A DNA stretch of 64,000 bases from Vibrio maritimus (GTDB lineage: Bacteria; Pseudomonadota; Gammaproteobacteria; Enterobacterales; Vibrionaceae). A program made the position numbers and the translations under genes. The DNA lies in NCBI GenBank assembly GCA_003263775.1, contig JYJJ01000079.1, positions 787,860 to 851,859 on the forward strand, written 5' to 3'. Of the stretch, positions 50,477-60,094 are shown piece after piece. How positions within the stretch are numbered: the first letter of the stretch is position 1; each line of letters opens with the position of its first letter. The notes beneath the pieces are model-generated. The model was not told the origin of the DNA, ran no database searches, and was given only the letters and a program-made list of their open reading frames with translations.

Positions 50477-50674
50477 CTTGTCGAAGCCCCTCTGCACATA
50501 TAGCCAGGGTATGAATTGTTATGCGAGTCAGAAAAAATATGATTAAAGCCGGATAGAAGTTCAAAATCACGAATATAAACATGACTTATTGTAAATATAA
50601 ATACCAGTCTATACATCGTTAGGATAGGAATCTATATAATTGCGTCAAAATTAAACGTTTTAGCTGATCAATAA

Positions 50675-50986
50675 ATGCAGATTCACTCTACGACATTAAC
50701 GTATGACCAATTGCCTTCCGTATATGGGTTGTTGGAATCTATTATTTTTATGTGGTTCATCGTTATTGTCACACTCGCTATTACGACTTGGATTCTGAGT
50801 AAATTGTGGCACATACACTCTATTCCAAAACATGTCGCCAAAGAGAGAAATCTTCCACAAGAAAAACTTGTTTTTTGGTTATGTATCCTGGGGCTAGCTT
50901 ATAAACCACTGTGGGTTCTAGCCGTATTGTCCATTGTTATCGATTGGCAACGTATTCAAGAATGGTTAAGAGGTGTGAAGTCATGA
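50675..50986 (+). CDS. DUF3302 (YiaW-like) inner-membrane protein
   Basis: 103 residues with two membrane helices. The loop WHIHSIPKHVAKERNLPQEK followed by a second helix is the DUF3302/YiaW pattern. Its stop overlaps the start of the HlyD-like gene (ATGA), as E. coli yiaW neighbours yiaV. Function unknown; it likely works with the adaptor. Confidence 0.7.
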   Translation: MQIHSTTLTYDQLPSVYGLLESIIFMWFIVIVTLAITTWILSKLWHIHSIPKHVAKERNLPQEKLVFWLCILGLAYKPLWVLAVLSIVIDWQRIQEWLRGVKS

Positions 50987-52013
50987 AAGAAATAATGCTG
51001 CCCTACATTTTTGTTGTTTGGATACTTTTTAAATTTAAAGTACTTGCGCCAACAGCTAAAAATTACTTTACTACGACCTTTATAGGCTTACTTCTTTTAA
51101 TCACTCTTTTCATAGGCCACCGCTTTTATTCCCCTGTTGATTTAACTAACTCTACAACGGTGAAAGCGCCACATGCGGTTCTGTCGCCAGCTCTAGGGCA
51201 ACACATTGACAAAGTCTTCGTAGACCACAATACGCATGTCTCTGAAGGAGACATACTCTACACATTAAAAGACGACAAAATCACTGCAGCGATAACAGAA
51301 GTTGAGTCTGGATTAGTCGAAAACCAACGAAGGATCGAAGCACAAGAAGTAAGGCTAGCCAGGCGAATCGAAACCTGAGTCGAAACCTTGATTTGGATAA
51401 GCACGTCAGTGTTAAAGAGCTTGAAGATGCTCAAGATTACGTAGATTTAACTGTCGCTGATTTAAAGGTTATGGAAGCACAACGAGAAGGGTTGTTAGCC
51501 AAAAAAAGCAGCCTGGAGTTTGATTTATCGCGCCTTACTGTTACGGCTCCATTTGATGGCCTAATTACTCACGTATACATTGCAGATGGCTCACGAGTAG
51601 GTTCATTGCACATATGGGATACCTCAAAAAAGTTTGTAGAGATGCGCATCCCCGATCAAACCTATGGCAACATTCAGATAGGCCAGTTTAGTGAGTTCTA
51701 TGTTGATGCCTTTCCAGGGCAAATTTTTAGAACCCGTGTCCACAGTATCGTCGATGCGACGGGTGAGTCTCAAGGGAATTTGTTCCCAGGCGAGCAAAAT
51801 GTATCCGCTCATATCCAACGAGGCGCATCTCCTACCGGTCGGACTGTCATTTTGGAAATGGATCAAGCCACCATGGATATAATGCCAATTGGTGCGACTG
51901 GCTCTGCGTGGATTAGTGCGGAGAAACCACACCCTCTGCTAGGGTTCATCGACATCATTGGTGGTGCAACGCTTCGCCTTACTTCAGTCAAGTCTTTCTT
52001 ATTTGCACTATAA
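50983..52013 (+). CDS. HlyD-family membrane fusion protein, YiaV-like (frameshift)
   Basis: 343-residue adaptor: N-terminal membrane anchor (TTTFIGLLLLITLFIGH, about residue 25), lipoyl half (TVKAPHAVLSPALGQHIDKVFV), a coiled coil (about residues 85-150) and the return half (LTVTAPFDGLITHVYIADGSRVG). One missing base at about 51353-51362 breaks it inside the coiled coil; repair gives SQANRNLSRNLDLDKHV. Overlap with the DUF3302 gene makes a two-gene unit. No ABC or MFS exporter is adjacent, which is usual for YiaV-type proteins. Confidence 0.75.
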
Positions 52014-52164
52014 GGCATGCTAGAAAAATAAAGTTGCCAATTACGGCATTTGGTAACTTTTAACTATAAACACTGATTATTTCTGATATTAATACCAGCC
52101 TCTGCATTTGTCTTCACCAATCTCTTAAAATTGTTTTTCTCAAAACATTGAATTGTGAAAAACG

Positions 52165-52968
52165 ATGAAACCAAAATTTAAAAGGAATGCCTTACTCATT
52201 GGCATGATTGCTTGCTCATCTTTATCTCATGCTGAAGAGGCTGAATTACAAGATATGTCGGATCCGCTTGCCGTGTACTCTACTGCTGGTGTTGGTATCA
52301 CAGATAAAGGGATAAATATAAAGCTAGGTCAATCCTATGATGTTGGAAAACCGGGCAACGGCGGTATGAACATTTTAGAGATCAAAGGTATTGGAGGTGA
52401 GGCTCTTGGTTTTAGAGATAATTCTAAGGCTCAATTTAAAAATACCGACAACTCTATTGATTCAGTACGTTTAAGAAACTTTAACGTCGATTTTACAAAT
52501 ATGCGTGGCCGACAAATAGACGTTAACTACGATGTTGCAACCGACAGTTTCAATGCCTCTTATAGCCTAATTCAAGGCGCTCCAGCTATGGGCAGGCTCA
52601 AGTTTTACCCTCTCGCCGGACTGGGCGTGAATATCACCAATGAGGTGGATATAGACCCAGATACCGGCAATGAAACTCAACAAGGTTATAAAATACCAGG
52701 TACATTTGCCTTGGTAGGCATGTACAGTACACTTCAGATTACAGATAATATCTGGTTTAACTACAACCCAATGTATACGCACTCTCTATCTGGTTCAGAT
52801 GTTTATACAGAGCAAGGGTTTGGCGGTGACAGCAACATTCTAAATCATGAAGTCGCGCTCTCTTATCAAATTAACCCAAGAACTAACATTCGGTATTTCT
52901 CAAGCTGGAGTGACAAGGTGAGTTTTTCTGACGGTGACCACCGCGTCGAGATCAACTACCAATTCTAA
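52165..52968 (+). CDS. Putative outer-membrane protein, unknown family
   Basis: 267 residues with a signal peptide ending SLSHA. The mature part alternates polar and hydrophobic residues in many short strands (NIRYFSSWSDKVSF; HRVEINYQF) and ends in Phe, as outer-membrane barrels do. It is encoded 26 bases before the FadL-like gene, probably in one operon. No family recognised. Confidence 0.6.
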   Translation: MKPKFKRNALLIGMIACSSLSHAEEAELQDMSDPLAVYSTAGVGITDKGINIKLGQSYDVGKPGNGGMNILEIKGIGGEALGFRDNSKAQFKNTDNSIDSVRLRNFNVDFTNMRGRQIDVNYDVATDSFNASYSLIQGAPAMGRLKFYPLAGLGVNITNEVDIDPDTGNETQQGYKIPGTFALVGMYSTLQITDNIWFNYNPMYTHSLSGSDVYTEQGFGGDSNILNHEVALSYQINPRTNIRYFSSWSDKVSFSDGDHRVEINYQF

Positions 52969-52994
52969 CTTTATCCCCCTAAAGGTTCAATAAA

Positions 52995-54128
52995 ATGAAA
53001 CTGACGCGAATCTATCTTAGCGTTATATCTGCGTGCACCGCTTTTACACCCTTCCTTGTCAATAGTGCAGGCTTAAGCATGTCTCAATTGGCAACAGCAA
53101 AAAGCGTCGCGACAGCGGGTGCCGCCAACGTTACCAACAGTTCTGACTCTTCTGCCACTATTTCAAATGCAGCGGCACTATCTGGCATTGAAGCAAGTTC
53201 TTACATCTCTGGTGCTCAGTACATCAATGTGTTCAACCAGTTCACTCGTGATGATACAGGAGCTAGCTCTGAAGCTTCAAAAGGGTTAATAGCGCCTCAC
53301 GCTTCCTATGCTAAAAGATTAAATGAAGAGTCTGTATTTGGTATTAGCCTTCATTCTGCTGGCGGTTTAGGTGTGAAATACAGTAATGGTGTGGGTGCTA
53401 ACCCTATAAATCTAATCTCAGAGAACGCCATCACTGTCGTCGATGCCACAGGTGGCATTTCATACCGGGTCACAAATAAGCTTTCCCTTGGTGCCTCGTT
53501 GATTCTACAGTACATGAAAGTAGACGTCATTGGAGGTGTGAATACGAATTTGAAGGAGTTGGCCACTGGTGACAACATTGCCTCCTCCTTTGCTCTTAGC
53601 TCATACTATGAATTGAGTGAAAGCACCCATTTGGGGATGCAGTATCGACATAAAACTGACCATGAAATTGATGTTGAAACGTCTTTAGATATTAATCCTA
53701 CGGCGGCTCTCTCTTGGATCACCAGTGTCGATATGGGCCTTAAACATGCACTTTCTGAGCAATCCGCTTTAATGATTAATGCGAAGTTTGAAAACTGGGA
53801 AGATTACGATGATAAGTATAGATGGACTTATTCTCTAGGGCTCGGTGCAGAGCGTCAGATAAATAAACTGACAATTTATGCTGGTGCCAGTTACGACTCA
53901 TCTCCAGTAAGTGAGAACAATCGAGACGTACTACTGCCGGTTGACGAACAGTGGCGGGTTGGATTTGGTGGTGAATACGAGCTTGATTCAGGAAATCAAC
54001 TGGGTCTTGCATATCAGTACCAGAACAACGGGGCTGCTGATATTTCAGCAGACAATGAGTTGTTGCAACCAACTGGAAGCTATGAGAACAACCGTATTCA
54101 CTTTGTAACCGTATCCTATCGACACTGA
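52995..54128 (+). CDS. FadL/OmpP1/TodX-family outer-membrane channel
   Basis: 377 residues. The signal peptide ends near VNSA; the mature start GLSMSQLATAKSVATAGAAN and the NAAALSGIEAS segment are the FadL hatch pattern, usually ...NPA. A 14-stranded barrel would follow, with repeated FadL stretches such as LSLGASLILQYMKV and LGLAYQYQNNGA. FadL proteins carry hydrophobic molecules (fatty acids, aromatics) through the outer membrane. Position beside a secreted sulfatase suggests uptake of a hydrophobic desulfated product; that is inference. Confidence 0.75.
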   Translation: MKLTRIYLSVISACTAFTPFLVNSAGLSMSQLATAKSVATAGAANVTNSSDSSATISNAAALSGIEASSYISGAQYINVFNQFTRDDTGASSEASKGLIAPHASYAKRLNEESVFGISLHSAGGLGVKYSNGVGANPINLISENAITVVDATGGISYRVTNKLSLGASLILQYMKVDVIGGVNTNLKELATGDNIASSFALSSYYELSESTHLGMQYRHKTDHEIDVETSLDINPTAALSWITSVDMGLKHALSEQSALMINAKFENWEDYDDKYRWTYSLGLGAERQINKLTIYAGASYDSSPVSENNRDVLLPVDEQWRVGFGGEYELDSGNQLGLAYQYQNNGAADISADNELLQPTGSYENNRIHFVTVSYRH

Positions 54129-54147
54129 TTCAATGAACAACCTTTGA

Positions 54148-54185
54148 TACCGTGTGAAACCCAATAAACCTCACACGGTATTTTT
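54148..54185 (+). terminator. Terminator after the FadL-like gene
   Basis: TACCGTGTGA (54148-54157) pairs with TCACACGGTA (54171-54180), then TTTTT. Confidence 0.88.
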
Positions 54186-54508
54186 ACTTCCCTTTACCTC
54201 ATATCAATTTTCTGTTCGCACCAAGCAACTGTTGGTGGATATGATTCAATCTTGAATAATCTTCTCGCTGCAATTACGTAATGCAGAATCACTTGTAGTC
54301 CAATATTCGTTCTAAGTTCATACTTCCAAAAAGTTAAGCTCAAACCATGAGATCCGTTTAAATGTCTAGCAGAAGAACCGGAGGGGACACAGCATGTACA
54401 GTTGTGACAATTGGTTTGACTAGAAGACATTAGTTTGGAGATGGAAAGCATATTGAAGGAAAGTAGTGAGCCATTTAATCGGCTCACTACTTAGGAGCGT
54501 AAAGGTAG

Positions 54509-56866
54509 TTATTTAACGTATTGAATAGTCAGGTTTTTGAACTCACCATCAAACTTGAATGGAAAGTCTTGATAGTACGCATTTGATACCGGAGACGCCT
54601 CATCACTGCCTACATCGAAGCCATCATTTAACGAGAACATCGAAGGGACTGTCGAAGGAATGCGGCCACTTGCATACTCTTTTCCATCAACCTTAAGAAC
54701 GATATTCATTGGGGCATATGGGCGAGGCTCTACCATACGAGCTTCAACTGTAATCTCCACGTCCCCTTGAGGAAGCTTCTTGTCTGCGGAAATAATGGTT
54801 CGTTCCATTAAGAAATTGTTGTATTCGTAGTTCAGGTGGCCATCTTTCACAAAGAATGATACGCCGCCCGCATAGGCACCTGTTGCGAAAATAACGCCAT
54901 TTGTTTTAGGGGTTACTTTGGCTTTCAGGGTCGCATCGTAAGACGCCGTAAAGATTTTGGGTGCCGCAAATTCAGGTATACGAATCGTCGGACTTTCAAA
55001 ATTCCACACAGATTGATCTTTTACCGGTGCATCCTGAGGGTTTATCAGTGCTGTTGACCAGAAACTGCCACCGATAGGAAGTACGTCGTTTTTCTTCGCT
55101 TCTTCTAAGAAGATCGCTTTCATTTCTTCAAGCTTCTCTGGGTACTTAGCAGCGAGATCGTTTGCTTGAGACCAATCTTCTTCTATGTTGTAAAGCTCCC
55201 ACTTATCTTGGTTTGGATCCCACTCTGAAATATCCACGCCTCCAGCTAACCAGGGAACACGCGGTGAGAAGGTTCCGGCAAACCAGCCATCATGATAGAT
55301 GCCACGACTACCCATGATTTCAAAGTATTGGGTCTTCTTGTGACCTTTTGCTTTTGCATCATCAAACGTGTAAACCATGCTCACACCATCAATTGGATCT
55401 TGTGCAAATCCGTTCACCATCAATGGGGCTTCAATATCAAGGATATCGTAAACCGTTGGCGCGATGTCGTTTACGTGGTGGAACTGTGGACGAGGCGTGT
55501 CATCATGCTTAATGCCATCAGGCCAACTAACAGCTAGCGGCTGACGAGTACCACCAAAGTGGCCTGCAATTAGTTTAGTTGATTTGTAAGGCGTACTGCC
55601 TGCCCACGCCCAACCTGCGTGCATCATGTTTTCCGTTTTTGGCGACCCGATGGCGTCTAAACCGCCAATCTTTTCTAGTGCCTCAATTTGCTGCTTGGTC
55701 GTCGTCTGGATAGCATTCTGTGCTAACAATTCTGCAATAGACCCATTTTGGCCTTCTGCCGACGCACCGTTATCACCGAAAATGTAGAAAATAATGGTGT
55801 TGTCTTTCTTACCCATTTTTTCTAGTTCGTCAATCACTCGACCCGCTTGGACATCGGCATGCTCCATAAAGCCTGCATACACTTCCATCAATCGAATCTG
55901 GAAATCACGCTCTTCTTCAGGGATATCATCCCAAGCTGCCAGAGTCTCAGGTCTTGCTGTTAATTCAGTATCTCCTGGAATCCAACCAATCTCTTTCGCT
56001 CGTTCAAATACACGCTCGCGATATTCATCCCAACCGCCATCAAACTTACCTTTGTATTTATCTGCCCACTCTTTTTGTATGTGGTGAGGTCCGTGAGCAG
56101 CACCTGGAGCCCAGTACATAAAGAATGGCTTTTCAGGTTGAAGTGCTTCTTGCGTATGCAACCAAGTGATCGCACGCTCTGCCATATCTTCACTTAGGTG
56201 ATAGCCTTCTTCATGCACAATAGAAGGATCGACCATAGTGGTATTGTGAACAAGTGCAGGCTCCCAGTGAGAGGCTTCACCTCCTAGGAATCCATAAAAG
56301 TGCTCAAAACCGTAGCCTGTTGGCCAGTTGTCAAAAGGTCCAACTTCACTGGTTTCGGCAGCAGGCGTATTATGCCACTTACCAAATGCCGACGTTGCGT
56401 AACCATACTGACGCAGTACCTCTGCCATAGTTGCACTCGTTTTAGGTATGACACCTGAGTAGCCATCCCAGTCATTGGCAAATTCTGCGATTACACCATT
56501 CCCTACTCGGTGATGGTTGCGGCCCGTTAACAAGGCTGCTCTTGTTGGAGAGCACATAGCTGTTGAGTGGAATCGGTTAAAGGAAATACCTTCATTAGCA
56601 ACCTTGGTTAGCGTAGGTGTGTTGATCTCACCACCGTAGGTACTAGCCTGACCCGGACCTACATCATCCAGCATAATGATCATAATGTTAGGTGCATCTT
56701 CAGGGAGGTAGCTCTTCACTTCTCGCTTCTTATGCTCTGATTCAGCAATAGTGGTACCAACTGTGGATGCTGATGGTACCTCCGGGAAAGGAAGGACTTT
56801 TTGCGCCAATGTTGGTGCAGATGATGCAGCAAAACACATCATCATGGCCGCACTTATTTTATTCAT
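54509..56866 (-). CDS. Arylsulfatase, type I formylglycine-dependent
   Basis: Secreted sulfatase of 785 residues hydrolysing sulfate esters. The start at 56866 gives a signal peptide (MNKISAAMMMCFAASSAPTLAQ). The calcium site is IMLDDVGPGQAS (two Asp). The active-site motif CSPTRAALLTGR holds the Cys that must be turned into formylglycine; GKWH, the paired Asp-Asn in FGDNGASAEG and the Lys of TPYKSTKL complete the site. A C-terminal beta domain of about 180 residues resembles those in large bacterial arylsulfatases. The divergent radical-SAM maturase nearby fits the Cys-type site. Confidence 0.88.
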   Translation of the reverse strand: MNKISAAMMMCFAASSAPTLAQKVLPFPEVPSASTVGTTIAESEHKKREVKSYLPEDAPNIMIIMLDDVGPGQASTYGGEINTPTLTKVANEGISFNRFHSTAMCSPTRAALLTGRNHHRVGNGVIAEFANDWDGYSGVIPKTSATMAEVLRQYGYATSAFGKWHNTPAAETSEVGPFDNWPTGYGFEHFYGFLGGEASHWEPALVHNTTMVDPSIVHEEGYHLSEDMAERAITWLHTQEALQPEKPFFMYWAPGAAHGPHHIQKEWADKYKGKFDGGWDEYRERVFERAKEIGWIPGDTELTARPETLAAWDDIPEEERDFQIRLMEVYAGFMEHADVQAGRVIDELEKMGKKDNTIIFYIFGDNGASAEGQNGSIAELLAQNAIQTTTKQQIEALEKIGGLDAIGSPKTENMMHAGWAWAGSTPYKSTKLIAGHFGGTRQPLAVSWPDGIKHDDTPRPQFHHVNDIAPTVYDILDIEAPLMVNGFAQDPIDGVSMVYTFDDAKAKGHKKTQYFEIMGSRGIYHDGWFAGTFSPRVPWLAGGVDISEWDPNQDKWELYNIEEDWSQANDLAAKYPEKLEEMKAIFLEEAKKNDVLPIGGSFWSTALINPQDAPVKDQSVWNFESPTIRIPEFAAPKIFTASYDATLKAKVTPKTNGVIFATGAYAGGVSFFVKDGHLNYEYNNFLMERTIISADKKLPQGDVEITVEARMVEPRPYAPMNIVLKVDGKEYASGRIPSTVPSMFSLNDGFDVGSDEASPVSNAYYQDFPFKFDGEFKNLTIQYVK

Positions 56867-57177
56867 TCTTTGACCTTTGGGTTTTAGAAAATCAGCCAAA
56901 TTTTAGAATGAACACCATGTTTAGCGTAGACACTGGAAATTATATTAAATATAAGCAATGTTTATCCATATTATGAACTAAATCAAAATGCCAACAAATG
57001 CTTTTACTCCTGAATTCAGTAAGGTAAATAGGTGCGCATAGATAAGCTGTGTTTATATTAAACATAAATCAGCGTAAGTATATAACTACCACTTATAGTT
57101 GTAGAATTGTTTTCTTCGTTGTTTACATAGATAGCAACCGAAAAACTACGAACTTTTTACTCTATAGGCGATTCATC

Positions 57178-58488
57178 ATGCAAGTCCCACCGAACTACCA
57201 CATCATGGCAAAACCGACGGGCTCTATATGCAATATCGAATGCGAATACTGCTTTTACTTAGAGAAGCACAAGCTCTATCCTGAGCGCGAGCAGGACTGG
57301 CGAATGGATGATGCGACACTTGAGCAATACATTAAACAAACTATTGATGCTCAGGATAATGATTACGTGCAGTTTACGTGGCAAGGTGGCGAGCCCATGA
57401 TGATGGGTCTTTCGTTCTATGAAAAAGCCGTACAGCTAGTAAAAATGCATGCAAAAGGTAAGCAAATCACTCACACTTTCCAGACCAACGGATTACTTAT
57501 TGATGATGCGTGGTGCCGGTTTTTCAAAAAGAACCAATTTCTTATCGGGATCTCAATTGATGGCCCTGAGGAGCTTCATGACCACTACAGAAAAACTCGC
57601 TCTGGAAAACCCACACACGATAAAGTGGTACAGGGAATCAATCTTCTAAAAAAACATGGTGTTGAGTTCAATACTTTGACCGTGGTGAATAATGAGAATG
57701 CTAAACATCCGTTAAAGGTGTACAAGTTTTTAAAAGCTATTGGCTCGACCTATATTCAGTTCATACCTTTAGTTGAAAGAGAAAAACATACCGAGGGAAG
57801 CAATCAACTTCGCCTAGTTTTGCCTCATGAATCTGCGGCTAAAGTCACCTCTTGGTCTGTATCTCCCCTTGCTTACGGGAAGTTTCTTTCTGAAATTTTT
57901 GATGTTTGGGTTCGTAGAGATGTCGGTCGTGTATTTGTTAATATGTTTGATAGTACGCTCAGTGCCTGGTGCGGAAGCTCATCGAGCATCTGCCATTTGT
58001 CTGAATCATGTGGCAACGCGTTTGTCGTTGAATCCAATGGTGACATGTATAGCTGCGACCATTATGTTTATCCTGATCACCTACTTGGGAATATCAATCA
58101 AAAGACGATAAACCAATGTAAAGAAACATCACAAGCTATCCAGTTTAGAGAAATAAAACAGCATGAACTCACTCGTGAATGCGAGATGTGTCACTATAAA
58201 TTCGCATGCCATGGAGGGTGTCCTAAGCATCGATTCTCAATCAGTGAGCAGGGTCACCCAAGACATAACTACTTTTGTCAAGGTTACAAAGCTTTCTTTG
58301 AATTCAGCTCCAAACACATGCATACAATGAAAACACTTATTAACAGCGGACGCTATGCCGATGAAATTATGTTAATGCTTGCGTATCGGGAAAGCAGTAA
58401 ACTGACTACCACTTCTTCAATCGGGCGAAATGCGGCTTGTCCGTGTGGAAGTGGCGCTAAACATAAACGTTGCTGCGGCAAACAATGA
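57178..58488 (+). CDS. Anaerobic sulfatase-maturating radical SAM enzyme with SEC-C tail
   Basis: Oxygen-independent enzyme converting the sulfatase Cys to formylglycine. 436 residues from MQVPPNYH. The radical-SAM cluster motif CNIECEYC (CX3CX2C, about residue 16) and the GGEPMMMG SAM-binding motif are present. C-terminal SPASM-like Cys motifs carry two auxiliary clusters (ICHLSESCGNAF, MYSCDHYVYPDH, CEMCHYKFACHGGCPKHR). The last about 25 residues form a zinc SEC-C motif (NAACPCGSGAKHKRCCGK). Divergent from its presumed substrate with 311 bases between. Confidence 0.88.
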   Translation: MQVPPNYHIMAKPTGSICNIECEYCFYLEKHKLYPEREQDWRMDDATLEQYIKQTIDAQDNDYVQFTWQGGEPMMMGLSFYEKAVQLVKMHAKGKQITHTFQTNGLLIDDAWCRFFKKNQFLIGISIDGPEELHDHYRKTRSGKPTHDKVVQGINLLKKHGVEFNTLTVVNNENAKHPLKVYKFLKAIGSTYIQFIPLVEREKHTEGSNQLRLVLPHESAAKVTSWSVSPLAYGKFLSEIFDVWVRRDVGRVFVNMFDSTLSAWCGSSSSICHLSESCGNAFVVESNGDMYSCDHYVYPDHLLGNINQKTINQCKETSQAIQFREIKQHELTRECEMCHYKFACHGGCPKHRFSISEQGHPRHNYFCQGYKAFFEFSSKHMHTMKTLINSGRYADEIMLMLAYRESSKLTTTSSIGRNAACPCGSGAKHKRCCGKQ

Positions 58489-58496
58489 GGCTCATG

Positions 58497-59354
58497 ATGG
58501 ATTTAGACTTAAACCTACTGAAAGTATTTCTCGAAGTTTACGAGTACCAGTCTTACACCAAGGCATCATCGACCTTAGGTATTACGCAACCCGCCGTTAG
58601 CGCTTCAATTAAACGGATGGAGAGTGAAATAGGTGAGTCCTTGTTTTATAGAGAAGGTAGGGGAATGAAACCTACCGCTATGGCCATTCGTTTAGCCGCG
58701 CGCTTTAGGGTGGGTTTTGACGAAATTCAAAATGCGTTGGCGGACAGGTTCACATACTCAGCTTATATCAGCGAAACGCTAGCGATCAATCTACCCAATT
58801 TACCTTCTATTTCTGTTGAGCACACACCTGCGGACCAGGATGAAATTATTCACAACTTAAAATCGTTGTCTATTGATTTAGCTGTAGGCATCATCATGAT
58901 TAAGGATCATGCCATTGTCAGCGAACCTCTCTTCCGAGAATCGACAGTTGTTGTCTGCTCCAAACAGCACCCTCGTATTGGCGATACCATCTCCAGGCAG
59001 GAGTTTTACACTGAAAACCACACCGCGCTAGCTACTCTATGGAAAGGCATGGACGGTTTTGCACATATTTCGCAGGATGCCGGGGAGGAAAGGACGGTTG
59101 TTTGTAAAACACGTTCTGTCAGCTCCCTTCTTCTAGATGCGAGTTCAAGTGAACGTATAGCTGTCGTTCCGAACAGAATTGCGATGATGTGGAAAGATGC
59201 GCTGGGACTAAAGGTGCTTCAAAATCCGATTGAACATAAGCAATTAGAATATAGCCTTGCTTATCACCGGAGATATCACAATACAGAGAGGCATCGGCAA
59301 CTGAGACAAACCATAAAAGATGTCATTCTTAATGATGCTAGCCTAGGTACATGA
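58497..59354 (+). CDS. LysR-family regulator next to the sulfatase locus
   Basis: 285 residues. The helix-turn-helix is clear (LKVFLEVYEYQSYTKASSTLGI, then TQPAVSASIKRMESEIG). AGG of the maturase stop region serves as ribosome-binding site, so the two genes are tightly linked and probably co-transcribed. It likely controls the sulfatase genes. It is immediately followed by the recombinase remnant. Confidence 0.8.
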   Translation: MDLDLNLLKVFLEVYEYQSYTKASSTLGITQPAVSASIKRMESEIGESLFYREGRGMKPTAMAIRLAARFRVGFDEIQNALADRFTYSAYISETLAINLPNLPSISVEHTPADQDEIIHNLKSLSIDLAVGIIMIKDHAIVSEPLFRESTVVVCSKQHPRIGDTISRQEFYTENHTALATLWKGMDGFAHISQDAGEERTVVCKTRSVSSLLLDASSSERIAVVPNRIAMMWKDALGLKVLQNPIEHKQLEYSLAYHRRYHNTERHRQLRQTIKDVILNDASLGT

Positions 59355-59356
59355 TA

Positions 59357-59769
59357 AGAAAGGTTCGTATTACTATTTAGTCGTTCCTAATGGTGTCCAA
59401 AAAACTGGAACCGATGTACATTATGAGATTACTCCGAGAACGCAGCAAAGTATCAGTCGATGGATCTACTCTGCATCTCTAGACGCAAACAGTAATTTAT
59501 TTCCAAGAGGTCGCCTTAATGGGCAACCTATCAGCTACTCATTTTATCGTTCCATTTTCAGGTACTGGGCCGCAAAACTTGGCTTGAATGCGGACTATTA
59601 TGGTACTCATTCTATGCGTCGTACCAAAGCGACTTTGATCTATACCAGAACAAAAACATTAGGGCCGTACAAATTTTATTGGGGCATTAGAAGTTAGATA
59701 ATACTATTCGTTACCTTGGAGTTGAACGGGAAGACGCTCTGAAGCTCTCAGAGCAAACGTATTGCTAGA
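59357..59769 (+). pseudogene. Tyrosine recombinase (integrase) C-terminal remnant
   Basis: Readable fragments of a phage-type integrase catalytic domain: YYLVVPNGVQKTGTDVHYEI, LFPRGRLNGQPISYSFYRSI, then the HxxR box YGTHSMRRTKATLIY. A frame change near 59655-59680 and an in-frame TAG after LLGH follow, then KLDNTIRYLGVEREDALKLSEQ with the nucleophile Tyr. The N-terminal half is missing: the remnant starts where the LysR gene ends. Unlike the other breaks here it has truncation, a stop and a frame change together, so I call it a real pseudogene. Confidence 0.75.
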
Positions 59770-59781
59770 TCACACTGATAA

Positions 59782-59808
59782 AGGCTTTTCCGTACCTCTG
59801 AAAAGCCT
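59782..59808. terminator. Hairpin after the integrase remnant
   Basis: AGGCTTTTC (59782-59790) pairs with GAAAAGCCT (59800-59808) around 9 bases; no T run. Possibly the old integrase terminator. Confidence 0.4.
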
Positions 59809-59853
59809 GTGCCACTTGCCACTTTACTCGTTTCAAACCCAACAAATAACAGC

Positions 59854-59880
59854 GTCATTCCCTTTAAAAAGGGAATCTCA
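59854..59880 (-). repeat. REP-like hairpin, copy 1
   Basis: ATTCCCTTT pairs with AAAGGGAAT; on the minus strand the flanks read AGATTCCC...GGGAATGACG, shared with the copies at 59946 and 61778. Confidence 0.55.
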
Positions 59881-59945
59881 TACAGCACGTTGCTAAGTTG
59901 AGATACGTGACTTAGTCGAAGATTTTCAATTATCTATACGTGGTA

Positions 59946-59974
59946 GGAGATCCTCACTTTTGTGAGGATGACGA
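59946..59974 (+). repeat. REP-like hairpin, copy 2
   Basis: GAGATCCTCAC, loop TTTT, GTGAGGATGACGA. Inverted relative to copy 1, 70 bases away, so the two form a BIME-like pair in the gene-free region 59770-60094. Confidence 0.55.
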
Positions 59975-60094
59975 ATATAGTGTGAGAGAAGGGGTTATAT
60001 GGAGTGGTAACGAAAGGTGACATCATCTTTTTTCTTCGACATTTTCCTGTAGAATTGCGTTGACTATTAGTTACGCTGACGGGAGGAATACAAT

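Noticed and set aside
50272..50616. 114-codon minus-strand open frame upstream of gloA
   Set aside because: No motif or ribosome-binding site, and it runs through the hairpin at 50457-50476; treated as noncoding.
54194..54487. 97-codon minus-strand frame between the FadL-like and sulfatase genes
   Set aside because: Composition is unlike the neighbours, it has no recognisable start signal or motif, and it lies in an intergenic region.
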